A stretch of DNA of 64,000 nt from Intoshia linei (taxonomy: Eukaryota > Orthonectida > Rhopaluridae): NCBI GenBank assembly GCA_001642005.1, contig LWCA01000026.1:1-64000 (forward strand), given 5' to 3'. The notes below the pieces were generated by a model. The model saw only the letters and a program-made list of their open reading frames with translations, did not search any database and was not told the origin of the DNA. Shown in pieces: positions 1 through 13,666 of the stretch. A program made the position numbers and the translations under genes. How positions within the stretch are numbered: the first letter of the stretch is position 1; each line of letters starts with the position of its first letter.

Positions 1-315
1 ATTTAATTTTCGATAGTCTAAGAGGAATCGGTATGTTCCATTAGGTTTACGTTTCAGGAAATAAGAAAAATTGTATGAAACATTATATGGCTATATTATT
101 TTATTACGTATCATTTCCTTAATTAAGTTTCTTTCAATGTCTTTATGGTGTATAAGAGTTGGATACGGTTTTATACATATTGGAGAACTTCCAGGTATAG
201 TTCTTATTTCATGTTCTCGGATTTCCGTTTTTCCTGGACATTCGCTAAATATATCTCTATAGTTGTCCATTAAATTATTCAAGGAATTTCTGAACTTCCT
301 TTCGTTTGAATTCAA
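1..315 (-). pseudogene. Ty3/gypsy pol fragment, start of reverse transcriptase, cut by window edge
   Basis: Read on the minus strand, the segment first gives a linker ending in a methionine/isoleucine-rich stretch. It then gives the entry to a Ty3/gypsy reverse transcriptase: the block RKPNGTYRFLLDYRKLN is the family's conserved RKPDGSxRxCxDYRxLN-type motif. An in-frame stop (TAG, near 91) lies between the linker and this block, so the copy is decayed. The palm catalytic motif and everything after it lie outside the window. The gag-like reading frame directly upstream on the same strand belongs to the same element. The domain call is clear; clade assignment would need the rest of pol. Confidence 0.8.
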
Positions 316-428
316 TATGTTATCATCAAATGTGTTTTTTGATGTTATTAATTTGTTTTACTTTAATATTTTTCTGTGATTTTGTCTTGATAAATCCTAA
401 CTTAATAGCTAGTCTACAAGATATAATA

Positions 429-1072
429 TTATCTGAATTTTTTATTAAATAAAAAGTGGCCCATCATACCACATATTGTGCACTTGATTCCGACACTCAA
501 ACGAGGGGTGAAACGGTCCCTACATTTATAACAGAATTTTTTTACATTTAACATTTCATAATCTTTGCAACGATATATTGCTTCATTTAGATTTATATCT
601 CGCTTTGACAATAATTCTCTTTGAAGGAATGAACTATTAATTCCTGCAATTAGTTGAATTAATACTTTTTTTTTTGATTATCAAATTTGCATATATTTGC
701 AATCGACTCTAATTTATACACGAACTCATCGACCGTTTCACCCATATCCTGTTTCATTTCTTGAAACCTCAATTTTTCATGAGTGAGATTTGTTTCTTCC
801 CATCTGTTTAATTCCAATTTTATTTGAGTAACAGATTGAATATCTTTACCTCTTGATTTAATTTTTGATCGAGCTGTGGGTCCCATAAAATTTAAAATAA
901 AGATTGCATTTTGCTCAGCTGTCCATTTTTTTTCAGGATTATGAAAGGTGACATAGTCGTCAAAATCAATGATCCAACTTGAAATCTTCACTACCAATTT
1001 TCCGGTTTTCGATAAAACATGAGGTTTGTCGATGTGATTCATTTTTTTTTTTTTTTTAGGAAATATCATCAA
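429..1072 (-). pseudogene. Ty3/gypsy gag remnant with zinc knuckle
   Basis: The first frame (1072 down to 659) has a gag capsid layout. A WTAEQNAIFILNFMGPTARS-type segment is followed by WEETNLTHEKLRF and a helix ending ETVDEFVYKLESIANICKF, the pattern of retrotransposon gag proteins. It runs off frame in a homopolymer run of A near 660-672. In the shifted frame the capsid continues (NSSFLQRELLSKRDINLNEA) and reaches a cysteine pair region and a knuckle-like CTICGMMGHF near 450-480. The element is therefore frameshifted, either genuinely or by a homopolymer sequencing error. No LTR or primer-binding site could be recognised beyond 1072. It probably continues into the reverse transcriptase fragment at 1-315. 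Confidence 0.75.
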
Positions 1073-1491
1073 TTTTGTTTTTGAAATCGATAGTTAATAA
1101 ATATTAGTAATGTTTCGGAGATAATATTTATTAAGATTACAATCTATAAATGATTTAATTTAATATTATTAGTTTTACTTGAAGTCTTGTTTATATTCCT
1201 AGAATGTAATAATAAAGTTATAGTTTAGTGTAGTCAGTGCTACTAAATAAATACCGAGTTTCTGTATCCGTGCAATAAAAATATTTTGATAAAACGAGAT
1301 ATAGCTTCCTTATTAATGTTTTTAAAAAATTCTTTTGATGTATCCATTAGTAAAATAAATAGATCAATGCAATCTATATTGAAAAATAAAAAATCATAAT
1401 AAAAAATAATCCTTTACTAATATAAAATGCAATGTCTGTGTTACTGTTTAAATAAACAGTAAAAAAGTTAAAATTTTACAAAACCCTATTT

Positions 1492-3995
1492 CTAATACAG
1501 CCTTTTAGAAGTATTATAACCTTCATATTTATGAATAGTATTTTCAATCCAATTAATTAGCCAATTAAAATAAACTTCATCAACAAATAACGAAGCAGAT
1601 TCAACATTGGTGCATGCAACTAAATTAGTTTGTATTGCAGTATTTTTTTATAAATATAACTTAATAGTCTAATTAGCCTTTTAATCAGAATATTTATATT
1701 TGATTCATTATCACATTCGATACCTTCAAATGTACTTAATCTATCTATAGTCAAAATCACCAGATTGTTCAATTCCTAAAAATTACAATTACCATAATTA
1801 GTTCTACAAAATATTGTTATATATAAAATACGAACATATTTAAAAACAAAATCAAGTTTCATCTTTCTATATCTTTCATTTTGTTCGTCGTTTGCATCTA
1901 TAATAATAGATAAAATAATTTATAAACATTGAAATCACATTTCTATTATAAAGTTTCACATTTGAATTAAATCTATATAAAAGTTCAATTTAAATACAAA
2001 AAACTGATTAGAAAAACTGTAGAAATACATGTTAAAGAAATATAATTAGGATTGATGGTTTATTTTATGTATACTTATACTTAAAAATTAATTAAATTAA
2101 TATAATAATTAATAAACATTAATGAAATGTCACATATCAATATTTTCAAGACTAGGCCTGGGTACTATTAAATTTATTTTAAAAAATATGTAAAATTGAG
2201 CCTTCATTTCCCAAACTCTGTAAAGTACCTACTATTAATGCTTAGTACTAACAATAGTACTATAATAATAACCCTTATGAGACAATTGCATGTATAGATG
2301 CGAAAAACTACACCCATAAATTTATATTGGTTTGTATAGATGCCAAAAACTAAACTCATAAATTTACATTGGTTTGTATACAAACGAAATAAGGCGGTAC
2401 CAATATAAATTATGAACAAACTACTGCTCATACAATAACATGTAATATGCGTAAAAATTAATTTTTTACTTTGTGTGATCAATAAAATAAATTATATTCT
2501 AATAAAATACAATCACGCGACGTGATTGTAATTACGTGTCATAAATTAAATATATTTTATTGCTAATTCTAAGCCAAATATTAAAGCCAAATTTAAGTTG
2601 TTCACTTTACAAATCAATGACATTTAAAATTTCTGAATTTTAAAGCTTTAAATTTTAGTATTTTTTAACATTTTAAAAGTGAAATTTTTTGCTTTCAATT
2701 TCGAAAATCAGCATAGTCTCGTAAGAAGTAATATTAGTACTTGTATAAATATGTATAAATAAATATAGTACTTGGTACAATGTAATAAATAGAAAAATGT
2801 GAATCTAGTATTAATAATAAATTAATTACTACTTAATTTGATAATATGAAACGCTAAAATAATATATTGCAGTAATACCTACAATTTTTTCGTATTTTAT
2901 GTATTCGATAAATTTATTGATATAACTATTTTGTCTGACTAATATCGGTCCTATCAGAGAGACATTTTGTATTTGAGTTTTTTTAAATTCATTCTTGCCA
3001 TTATTTTCTGTATGTTCCATAAGTATACTAATCGAGATAATGAATTAATATTGATAATATTCACTTGTTTAATAATTTCAAACATTTGTTAGTTTGCAGT
3101 GTAGCATATGCCAGTTTCAATTCAAAGCATGATAATTTCTGGAATCTTACACTACAAGGTTTGAAAAATGGACATTCTTCTCTAATCACTGGCTAAATGT
3201 GGGAGTTTTTTAGTAAATACAGATTTACATATTAATATACCTACATAAATGTATATTAGAAAAATCTGAATTTCAATCTACTAATTAAATATATTACTGG
3301 AGTCTTTGATATTAATCATATCTTTTTGGAAAAAAGTGTGCTTGATGGTAATTGTATAATAATTACAAAAGAGTGTAATATATTTTTGTGATAACCTATG
3401 ATCTCATGCTACAGCGCATTTTTAATTATGAATATTTATAAACTATTTTAAATTAAAATAGAAAAGCTGGAAGATTCTTATTACTTATCTCTAATGTAGG
3501 ATAACACGATTTCTATAAGAAAGAGTTTACATTTCGAGGAAGTCTGTATCAATAAAATTTTAGGTTATCGTTATTTCAACGAGTATTATATTAGAAATTC
3601 ATAAATTACCATCTCGTTAAAACCTTCGTTTAAATTTGAATAATGAGTCATTAAATTTTCATCTACGTCGTCTGTGATGTTAAATTCCCTACTGTAGGAT
3701 ACAAAATCCGATTCATAATTGTTTTCAATACTTTGAGACTAAATTTAAAATTATTCATAATATATGTAATCACTGATTACTAATCAGTTATCGAAAGCCG
3801 TCTGCTTCTACATAAATACAGCAAAATTTTATAATTACTTTAAATGAAGCTTTAACAATATCTTCTGAAACATTATAATCTTGTAAAAATATTTGACGAT
3901 GATTTTTACATTTATCTCCTTTTCGAAAAACATACATTATTTTATTATTCATAATATTTTTTAAATTATATTTCGTTTCATGCGTTAAATTTAAC
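1492..3995 (-). CDS. unrecognised multi-exon gene, 3' part (at least 7 exons)
   Basis: Seven minus-strand segments bounded by GT/AG chain without a phase conflict: 3995-3839, 3738-3610, 3543-3485, 3027-2879, 1897-1848 (or to 1836), 1775-1661 and 1619-1492, ending in TAG. Together they encode about 261 residues. The exon at 3027-2879 contains NVSLIGPILVRQNSYINKF. The C-terminus contains SLFVDEVYFNWLINWIENTI and looks helical. The last intron is 41 nt. No domain was recognised, and the most upstream exon needs a preceding exon ending in phase 2 that I did not find. I infer a real gene because five successive junctions agree in phase and the exons fall outside the repeat families. It may continue upstream into the exon block at 9721-12091. 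Confidence 0.5.
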
Positions 3996-4679
3996 CTAAA
4001 ATATATATATATATTTTTACATTTATAGCCATAAAAATATTTGTGTACAGTACTCTCCCAAGTTAATGTTCTCCAAAGGATCAACTCATACAATTTTTAT
4101 TATTTATGCAAGTATAGTCTAATATAACCAGATAACATTGTCATAGTATATACATAAAGTGTTAACTTAATTAACGAAAAAATTATTGTTGCCATATGAA
4201 TTTATTTTGTATTTTCTACAAGTATGTAAAATTTCAGACTTCAATTGTTAACGTAACCCTCGCGCAATGTAATAAAAATGTAGTAAATATATGAAAAAAA
4301 AAGTTACAAAAAATAAAGTTCCCATTTGAGTTAAATATCTAGTTTTCAGTGACAGATATTAGTGTTATATTAAATGAAATAGATGCAGCTGAAGAAGATT
4401 AAAATATTAAATTATACAGATACACAAATTTGTAATTTTTCTTGAGAAACGAAGCGGGAATTTAGGTTTTTGTATAAAAAAATTAAGAGAAACAAGAGAA
4501 TAAACTTACATTTTGCTGTTTTTATTAATCACTTAAATGTTCAACCAAATGTTATTGACTTTATTGAAAATCGGTTTTTTACATCGTGATCTACATTCAA
4601 AAATACTCACCTACATACCCGTATTTAAAATAGTCATAATTTAAATCAGAATTGACACCCTGATAATTAGGGTCTAATG

Positions 4680-7050
4680 CAGTGTTGCTTAAACTTTATA
4701 AGTTCAGGGCGCACCTTACATTACGATAATAAAAAAATTGATATTACAAAAAGTGCCAAGCTTAAAAATAATAATATAAAAATACATTTTTTAATATTAA
4801 ATTAGTATTCTTATATAAATATTTGTATATTGGTTTTTAATGGGAGGTCTGGGGTTGTATAAGATTTAACTGTTTATTTCACGCACCAAGGTTAAAAATG
4901 ATTGGTATAATGGGTAGCTTTATCAATAGTATATATGCTTTATAAACTTAAATAAATATATTTTATTAAAATTATTCTGCTTCAATTTTATCATAAAAAT
5001 TATTTTTATTAGTGTAATTTTGTCACAAATCTATCACATTTGATATTTTGATATCAACGTTAAAATATACTTATGGGGTAGTTTTCTACCCCACGCGAGT
5101 AGTTACGTGTTAATGATTCAAATCATTAAATCTTTTAAGTTTGTCGAACACAGATTTCGAATATAGATAATTGTTCAAATGAAATGATTGAGAAACCCCC
5201 ATGGAAATATGTAGAAACCAAAATTTTTTAATAAACTTGGCTTAAGACACTGCACTCTACAGAGTGACAAATTTTTATTTTATTTTTGAATATCAGTTAT
5301 TCAAATTATTCAATCCTAACTTATATAAAATATTATTAATATAATATTATTAAAATATAATATTTTTCAAATATTTCGATTAAAATCAAAAATTGAAAAT
5401 GTAAATATTGATCTACAAATTTCAAAAAAAATGTGTATTGTACGTCTACACATTTAAAAGGAAGACATATGGGTGAAAATCTATATAATTCATTCCTTCG
5501 TAATTTTTTTATTATCTTCAAATTTTAACACTACCGCAACGAATTTATTAAATTAAATTTATATAAACTTATTAGCTTATCAACTAAAAATTATTAGATT
5601 TTATTTAATTCATCCACTACAGATCTAAGTTAAAACTGAAATATTAAGATTAATTTTTTACCTACAAACCATATTACTAAAAAATTAAAAATATATATCA
5701 TATTAATACAATTGTATTTTCATTGCTATGTAATTATAATTATTTAAGTTGTGCCGTTTTTGTAGTGTTCCATTTTTGTATGTGTCGTTTTTACCTATAT
5801 TCTATAAAAAAGTGCCCTCGGCAGAGCTAGGTGCTGTTTGTACGTAGTACAAAACTGCCAAGCTGGTACTAATATAAAATAAAAATATGATTGATAAATA
5901 AGAAAATACATTTATTTTTCATTTAAAATACTTTAAACAATAATAAATTAAGTTCATTTCGATTTAAAGGTAAAGCTATAATAGTAACTGAATATTTAGT
6001 TTATTAATATTAATTATATTCAAGAATTTAATCCTCTCTATCTCTTAATCTGTTCTATAAAAATCTATAAAATTTTGAAATAATACAATTAAAATTAATA
6101 GCATCATTACTACATATTTTTTGAAATTTTGAATTTTTTAATGTCATACTTTTTTGTCCAATTATTTCTTAGTTTATCTATACTTACCCAATAAATATTT
6201 AAGAGTGTTTAGAATGATGATTTCATTGGATATGGCGATAGAGCACTGTATATAATAGAATACTTGTTATTTATAAACACATCCGATTTTATTGGTGAAG
6301 TCTCCATTCCTATAATTTGCCAAATATTATAATTACTACAGTTTTCTTTTACTAAGATGCTAAAATAATATCATTGTTACACTCACAAGTGTTGAAAAAG
6401 ATTTATATTTCTATAATATAATGTATGCATAATAATTCATATTTGCGATAGGACAATACTCTGGAAAAACGGTTATAATAATATGGAATTTGTAAAACTC
6501 GAATCCCCTTACTTTCTTAAATAAACTGGAATCAATAAAAAAATATATAAACAACTAAATAAACAAATAAAAAGATATAAATTTTTAACCATTTTACTTT
6601 ATATAAGTAAGGATATATTATGTATGTTACAGGCAGTTTGGAAATCTAGGCAATTTGTAAATTGCTTAAGCAGTTTAAAAATTTCAGGAAATTTGAAAAT
6701 TTGAATTATTTGAAATATTTTTTTGAAAAATCCAATTTTATCAAAATTTTATTTAGAACTCTCTTTATCTGGTTCCAAAAGAAAAAACCAAATTTAGATG
6801 TTTCGTGTACAAAATTTCCTTAAAGGTTGGTAAAATCGGGTTTTTTGTTTTGCAATCTGATAGAGGGATTTTTTCCTTAAGAGTTGTTAAAATTTAAGTT
6901 TTTTTCACATATTTGACTAAATTGAATAAAATATGGTAAAAATTTATCACTCACCCCTATTCACCCACAATCATCTAAAATTTTAGTATTCACCCCCTCA
7001 TAAAACTATTCACCCCTTGGGGTGCACATGCACTCCCATGAGAAGCACTG
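4680..7050. mobile_element. possible hAT-like element or nested elements with CAGTG ends
   Basis: The left end CAGTGTTGCTTAAAC and the right end GAGAAGCACTG are inverted relatives, and the flanks extend the inversion (tctaatg / cattaga). There is no clear 8-bp direct target duplication, so these could be ends of two related elements rather than one. No transposase reading frame is visible between them. The right part (about 6640-7050) resembles the interior of the shorter hAT MITEs at 34910 and 54734. Confidence 0.3.
5816..5872 (+). mobile_element. Helitron-like 3' terminus
   Basis: The block starts CCCTCGGCAGAGCTAGG and continues with a palindrome centred on GTACGTAGTAC. It closes with CCAAGCTG in place of the usual CAAGCTAG. 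The hairpin followed by CTAG matches the 3' end structure of Helitrons. The same block occurs many times in the window. Confidence 0.6.
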
Positions 7051-7725
7051 CATTAGAAAAAAACTAGTATCAATACATCAATTGAAATTGAATACAACGT
7101 TTATAATTTTCAAACTGCCTGTAACATACAATCAGAAAACAATATAGTTGGTTTAAAATTGTCTCAAAATAGACTTGTATTAACTTTTATTCTGATCGCA
7201 TCATAATAATAAAACATTAATATGATGAAATGTATATTTTTTAAATAAAGAATTTAAATAAATAAACTATATTTGATTATAAGTTTACCTATCATTAGAA
7301 TCGCAATAAACTAAATTTTTGTTTTCAATAAATATTTTCACGTGATCATAAAATCGAATGAAATCTAAAAATAAATAATATTTTAAATATAACAATAATT
7401 TAATTGAATTTCAAGCGTCTTTTCACATTTTTAAATAAAAGATGTGATGTCACCACACATCGAAAATACGGCAACGCTGCAGAAAATAGATAATGATTTG
7501 ATGCTTACAAAAATTTTTAAATTTTTTTAAATGTCACAATCATATTTAATGATATATTTTGATTTCATTACCTTGATTTAACTTTGAAATATCTTTATAT
7601 ATCAAAGTAACATTCCACCAGTGTCGCTCAAATGAACATTCAACTGAATTTGTATTTTCGTTTATATTCTAAAAAATTTTATAAATATGTTAATTTTATG
7701 TAACTTTACATAAAAAATATTGAGT

Positions 7726-7839
7726 ATGGTAAAATATTTTGATAATATTAACAACGATGTTTACTCAGAAATGAAAGGGGAACTTGGAAAATTATCACTT
7801 GAAATTGATAGAGATTTGTATATTGTAGCTACAAAATAA
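7726..7839 (+). CDS. short open reading frame or first exon, 37 codons
   Basis: ATG at 7726 opens a frame without repeats of its own in this window, ending TAA at 7837. It encodes an acidic, helix-forming peptide containing SEMKGELGKLSLEIDRDLY. A GT donor (ATT|GTAGCT) at about 7824 would allow it to be a first exon instead. No partner exon was identified. The codon pattern looks protein-like, but the length is too small to be sure. Confidence 0.25.
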   Translation: MVKYFDNINNDVYSEMKGELGKLSLEIDRDLYIVATK

Positions 7840-8460
7840 CAAATAATTATTTTACAAAGTGTAACTCTGTTTATGATATTACAAAAAAAATTTATTTTAT
7901 TTTTATCAAAATTTATGTTTAAAAGGAAGAATTCGGATTTAACACTTCAACAAACAACAAAAAATAAATACTAATCTGTTTTTTACTTTTTAATTTATTT
8001 GCTTTTTAATCAATTCTAAAAGTCAAAACTATAATTATTTTTTTTTTTAAATTCAAACCATTCTAGAATTATAAAAAATACATAATCTCATAAAGATTTT
8101 AAAATTCTCGACATCATGATAAATTTAAATTTCAAAATTTTATGTCTTGACGGACAAAACCCAAATTACCATTGTTTTAAAATTGAAATGTGTTCTAAAA
8201 TTTTATAAAACATAAATAAGTTTAATATAATCATAAATATTATCATAAATTTAAATTCAAAAAAATAAATATCTTCAGGACCAAAACCTCAAATGACCCT
8301 TTTTTTTAATGAAAACACTTATATAATTGAAAAAATTTAGAGTGGTACAGTTGTATCATTTTAACACACTCAAAAAATTTCAATCTGATTAAGTGATATT
8401 TCACAGTTAAAAAAGCACTTTAATATTCAAATATTTTTTTCCGATTTATTTAATATACTA

Positions 8461-9200
8461 CATATGTATATTAGGGTGTCACATTTTTTGGAAAATGTTA
8501 AAATTCGATGGGCAATTAGCACTAAAAGTGTGTATTTTTAAAATAGAAAATATAATTCGCAATCAAAAACATTTAACACTATCTACTTGAGTTGCTTTTG
8601 TCATCTTAAATATCACTGTGTAAATATTATGGAAAAATTAAAACTGAAGTTAATTTTAACGGAAATTGGCGTTTGAGCCTTTAAACGTGGTATCGACTTT
8701 ATAATATTGTTCTCCATGTTTAGTTATACAGTTTATTTTTTAAAATTTGTTCCTAACATAATTTTTTTTGGATTTTATTAACGATTTAAATTCTCGAATT
8801 CTGACTAAATAGCCATTTAACATTGTTTAAATTTTAAATTTTTGCATAATATGAATTCCATAAAATCCAAAAAAATTGAGCTAGAAACAAATTTTAAAAA
8901 ATAAACTGTGTAATTTGAGTTTATTAATTTAAATATAAACCAATTAAAAAAAAATTTAATGTACAGAAAAAATATATTTTGAAATTTGTTATTGATTTCA
9001 AAATGCACGAGATAAAATGATTTGATTGATAATATAGTAATTCGTTAGTAAGAGTGAAGTTAGTTTCACGCTACAAACTGTATAACTAAACATGGAGAAC
9101 CATATTATAAAGTAGATACCACGTTTAAAGGCTCAAACGCCAAATTCCGTTAAAATAATCTTCAGATTTAATTTCTTCATAATATTTATACAGTGTTCTA
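8461..9200. repeat. foldback element with long inverted arms, TA(G)GGTGTCAC end
   Basis: The left arm (about 8600-8735) and right arm (about 9065-9200) are near-perfect inverted copies. Both carry the block reading CGTTTGAGCCTTTAAACGTGG on one strand or its complement on the other. The left end TAGGGTGTCACATTTTTT is shared with copies at 18424 and 24246. The TA at the end fits a mariner-type target. The interior has no transposase frame. Confidence 0.6.
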
Positions 9201-9720
9201 CAATTAATAAATTTTCTGATAAAGTTTATTCCAGTTGATATAAATATACAGTTTCAACCCCACAAATCTACGTATTCCTGGTGAAAACTAATGTTTAATA
9301 AATTATCATCCAATATTTTTAAAATGTTTCGATTAAAATAAAAATTGAAAATGTAAATATTCATCCTACAATTTCAAAAAAAAATGTGCATTGAACGTCT
9401 ACACATTTTTATTAAGGCAATATTCTATTCTTACTTATATAAAGTAAAATGGTTAAAAATGTATGTCTATTTATTTATTTATTTGTTTGTTCCAGTTTAT
9501 TTAAGAAAGAATTCCATATTCTTATAATCGTTTTTATCAATCCTAATGGTATTTCCTTATATATTTTAGTGTTGATTTTCATTTAAATGAAAATTTATTA
9601 TTTTTTTATAATTATAAATTATATTTTGTCAAAATATAAAAAGGTGTAGATATAGTTGATGAAATCCTTTAAGTTTCAAATAACAAAAATTTTTTTTATA
9701 CACTTTATGAGAATACTTAC

Positions 9721-12091
9721 CAAGTGCATTAATGTGTTTAAGTTTAATAGTTGAATGTTTGATTTATTCAAAAGTTCAGTATCATCCCAGTTTAACGAGT
9801 TGCTTAATTCAATTTTCCACCAACAAGTAATATCTAGGTGTATATTTATATATTTAATTAATATTATTTAATATTTTATATTTGTTAATATCATGACATC
9901 TTAAACAATGATGCGTCATAGATTTTACATATTTTTAAACAAATTTTAAAAAATCATTTACCATTATCGTATTTGTGAGTAACATTCAAAGATTTTTCTT
10001 TGTTTCCTGTTTCATCAATACATAAAAACTAAATGGTCCATGTTATTATATTTTAAGGGAAAAATTTTTTTTTGTTATTTTAATTTATTTTATTCTATAT
10101 AGGATATTATTAAAAATTAAAAAATTGAATTCTTCGGTGTATAACATTGATACGCATGTTCTTACGAAATATTAAATAGTTTAGCCATTGTTTATATATA
10201 TTCAGTGTAGTTCCGATATGCTTTATGACGATGATACTCTATTACTTATTACAGAATTTAATTTCCATCATTGAAGATTGGTAAAATAATATGTAGCACT
10301 AGAAAAAATATTTGTTTCCATACGAATGATTTCATGTGGTAGTATTGTATTATTGAAATTCAGTATTAAATGTAAATACGTTGACATTTTAATACATCTT
10401 AAACCTTAATATCTTGAACCGAAAAATTACATTGTGACTTGATTACTATTTAATTATTACCATATTAGAAATTCTATGCTTCAAAGTAATTATATCACCA
10501 GATCGTAAATTTCCATTTCCACAAAACTAACAAAATTATAATAAAAAAACAATATTTATAATTAATAAGAACCGCATAATCCTTATGATTATCAGATTTT
10601 ACAGTACAAAATTTGTCAGATTCAGTTTTTATATCGTGAATGACATACTCCATCTGAAGGGTATCACAGTCCATGTTTTCATTTGTCTAAAAATTTTAAT
10701 ACAATTGTATTCAATACATTTTATGATAGTGTAATTTATTTTGTGAACAGTTTGCGACATCAAAGAGTGGTTTTTCTATAAAATACTTTCAAAATAAGTG
10801 TTCTATTGAGTAATTTTAATTAATAATATTTTGATTTAATTACAATATTATCAAATAGGGTTTAATAATAATTTTTATTTATATAAAATGAAATATTTGC
10901 GTGTTTGCTTGTTACGGTTTATTTAAAAAAATTCTGTTATCAACTAACATTTAAGAGGAATAATCTACTTGTATCAAGAACTAATAATACTAAAAAAAGT
11001 GTAATATTCATACTACACTGTTAATTTTGATATATCAACCAATGAGAATTGAGATAATTTAATATTTTTTTAATAATTTTCATATAAATCTTGATATTTG
11101 AACACAGTCACACAGTCACATAGTACTCTAAATATAAATTCTAGCTTAATTTTTACTAACGCTAAAAAAAGCTGGTAAATTTTCTACTTTTTGAAACACC
11201 CTAATATACATTTTCTGCGAAAATGTATTATTTATTTTTTACAATGTTTCCTCTGACTCAAAAGGTATACAATGATATAAGGTGTCGTGAACTGGAAATA
11301 TACAATATGTAGAATTTTACAAATATAATTGAGTTATTCATATAATACAGACGTCGATCCAAATTTAATTATTCTTTCGTGAGTAAAACCAATCAAAATT
11401 TAATTATTAAGTTGTTTAAAAAAACATTTGAAATAATTAAAGGTAATATAATAAAAATAGAAAAAAGAAAATAAAAAGAAAAGATAATTCTGTACAGCTT
11501 ATTCCAGTTGATATAAATAATAATTTTAACCCTAGAAATCTAAATGTACCCTCGGTAGACCTAGATGCTGTTTGTACGAAATACAAGCCAGTCAAGCTAG
11601 TATACCTATATATATAAGTATATATAGTATATATATCTATATAAATAAATAAAGAAAAAATATCAATATGTTTGGAGTCAGGTATTTTATCGTTCATAAA
11701 AAAATTTTCCAGAAAAACAAATTAAAAGTTTACTGTTATTAAATTTAGTGACTATTCCAATTTAAAATTTTATTATGTATAAATGCGTCTAAATGCATGC
11801 ATGTATAAATGCATGAATGGGAGAGTCGCCACTAGCGAATTATATGATTTAATGTAACCACTATAATTATGACTTTATTCAATCCTGATATATTTCTTAT
11901 TATAAATAATAGTCACTTATGTTTGTAAAATTCTGGAATATTATAAATATAACTTGATTGTTTGAGGTGTATTTGTAAATATCACAATGCGTTGACCCAT
12001 ATATCATGCACATTAAAAATTTGTTGGAAAAAAGATTGACATTTTTGTTCACATTATTTGCTCCACCATAATTTAATATTATAACGTCGTT
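9721..12091 (-). CDS. unrecognised multi-exon gene with MIR-like segment (5 exons, internal)
   Basis: Five minus-strand segments chain in phase: 12091-11954, 10686-10573, 10526-10461, 10028-9962 and 9833-9721. They encode 166 residues with no start or stop found. The third and fourth exons give CGNGNLRSGDIITLKHRISN, a cysteine-rich stretch, and then ITCWWKIEL. This order, a glycine turn, a GDxIxLxH strand and a WWxI strand, is that of the MIR beta-trefoil repeats of ryanodine/IP3 receptors and protein O-mannosyltransferases. The resemblance is weak and short. Introns include one of 46 nt (10527-10572). A Helitron-like 3' end lies in the largest intron. The gene may join the exon block at 1492-3995, but the phases do not meet directly, so an exon would be missing. 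Confidence 0.45.
11549..11596 (+). mobile_element. Helitron-like 3' terminus
   Basis: The sequence CCCTCGGTAGACCTAGATG leads into a GTTTGTACG-containing hairpin and ends CAGTCAAGCTAG before T. It is a mutated copy of the terminus repeated through the window. Confidence 0.6.
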
Positions 12092-13666
12092 CTACATTAA
12101 GGATAATAATAAGCAATATTGAAGTATATAAATTGATGTAAAATTAAAAATCACCTTTGATATTTTCATTAAGTATAATTTTTAGTTTTTATTGCAAAAA
12201 AATTGAATTTTATATACTTTTTAGCATTAATAACAGTATTAGCATTTATTTCATAAAACATATAATGAAATTTTATATTGTAGTTATAATTAAGAAAATG
12301 TAATTTTTTTAATATCAAATTTCATATTACAAATCTGACTTTCAAAAAATACATGTGTTAATGAAATTGATATGTAAATACGACTGTATCATGCTATATT
12401 CCATAATATATGAGTGTGTTGATTAATGCTTATTATTATTTTTATTATAATAATGACAATATAGAATATTATTTATTTAAATACTTTGCTGAATAAATAA
12501 AATAAATATAATTCAATCAATAAAATCCAAGTTATATAATTTCGTTAAATTAACCAGTCATTCGTAAATAAATATGTTAAAATGTAATCAAAAACTGTTA
12601 AAAAAAGATTATTTAAGGGAAACTCTTGATTTTTTAAAATTTTTAAGATATTAAGATATAAGGGAAATTTATATAATTGATTCTTCGGAATTGTTTTCAT
12701 TGCTACGCAATTTTTAAATTTCAAATTCTCATTTTTAAAACATTTTGAATGAAATTTAAATAAAAACTAAAACAACGAAACTAAAATTAATACAATTTTG
12801 TTAATATCATTTTTATATTTATTACAATTCTTTGCAACATTGGTAAAATTCACCCGAAATATGTTTATAAAGTGCTGATTCCGTTAATTATTGATACATA
12901 ATTGGTATTTTTAAGTATTTATTAAATTTGTACTGAATATATATTATCATATTGAAAATGAATAAATAGGTTTTTTAATTTTATTTTTTCTGGAATTTAT
13001 GCTATTTATGACAATTTTTAGGATTAAACTGTTTTTAAATTATTTATAATATTATACACACATTCTGTCTAATAACTTAAAAAAATGGGATAACAATTTT
13101 TTTTAAAATTTTTTACGCAAATGTTAACAAACAAAAAATTAACATGGAATAATTCACTTTAAATTAAAAAGTAATGTGATATAACGGTTCCACCTAAAAT
13201 AAACTTGGGATTTATACGAATATTAATTAAAACGTTCATCCATTAGTGAAATTATCTATTAGGCAAAAAAATAATTTGATTCCATAAAATTTCCATCGTC
13301 AACTAAACAAGGAAATAATCAATATTATAGAAGATGTATAATATTAATATTTCAATGGTAGCCGTGAAAGTCGAGTGACGATTATTAATTAAAACGATAA
13401 TCCAAAGGGTGACAAAGGCAAAGATTCATTTTATAAAAAAGTAAATTGAAAATAATAGTCGTATCAATTCAAAAGATGGAGGTTTTTTAACAGCATATGT
13501 GATTTTTTATAGAATTTTAAAATTTGGACCAAAATTAAAATAAAATGATTTATAAATAAAAAAAAACAACCAATGTTTCATAATTTTAATTTATATAATT
13601 GTTAAGATTCATAATTGTTTAAAAAATTAGAATAATTTGATAATGTAATAAATAAGTGCCATTTTA

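Larger units (their letters stand above)
3996..9720. repeat. repeat-rich interval without a recognised gene
   Basis: This stretch holds fragments of the Helitron-like family (5280-5870), a possible element with inverted ends (4680-7050), a foldback element (8461-9200) and a second Helitron-like piece in reverse order (about 9250-9520). Apart from the short open frame at 7726-7839, I see no exon here. If the two unknown exon blocks on either side are one gene, this is a transposon-filled intron, and at least one small exon within it has been missed. Confidence 0.5.

Noticed and set aside
3080-3190. possible small inverted element CAGTGTAGCATATG ... CTTACACTAC
   Set aside because: Arms match over only a few bases and no second copy was seen.
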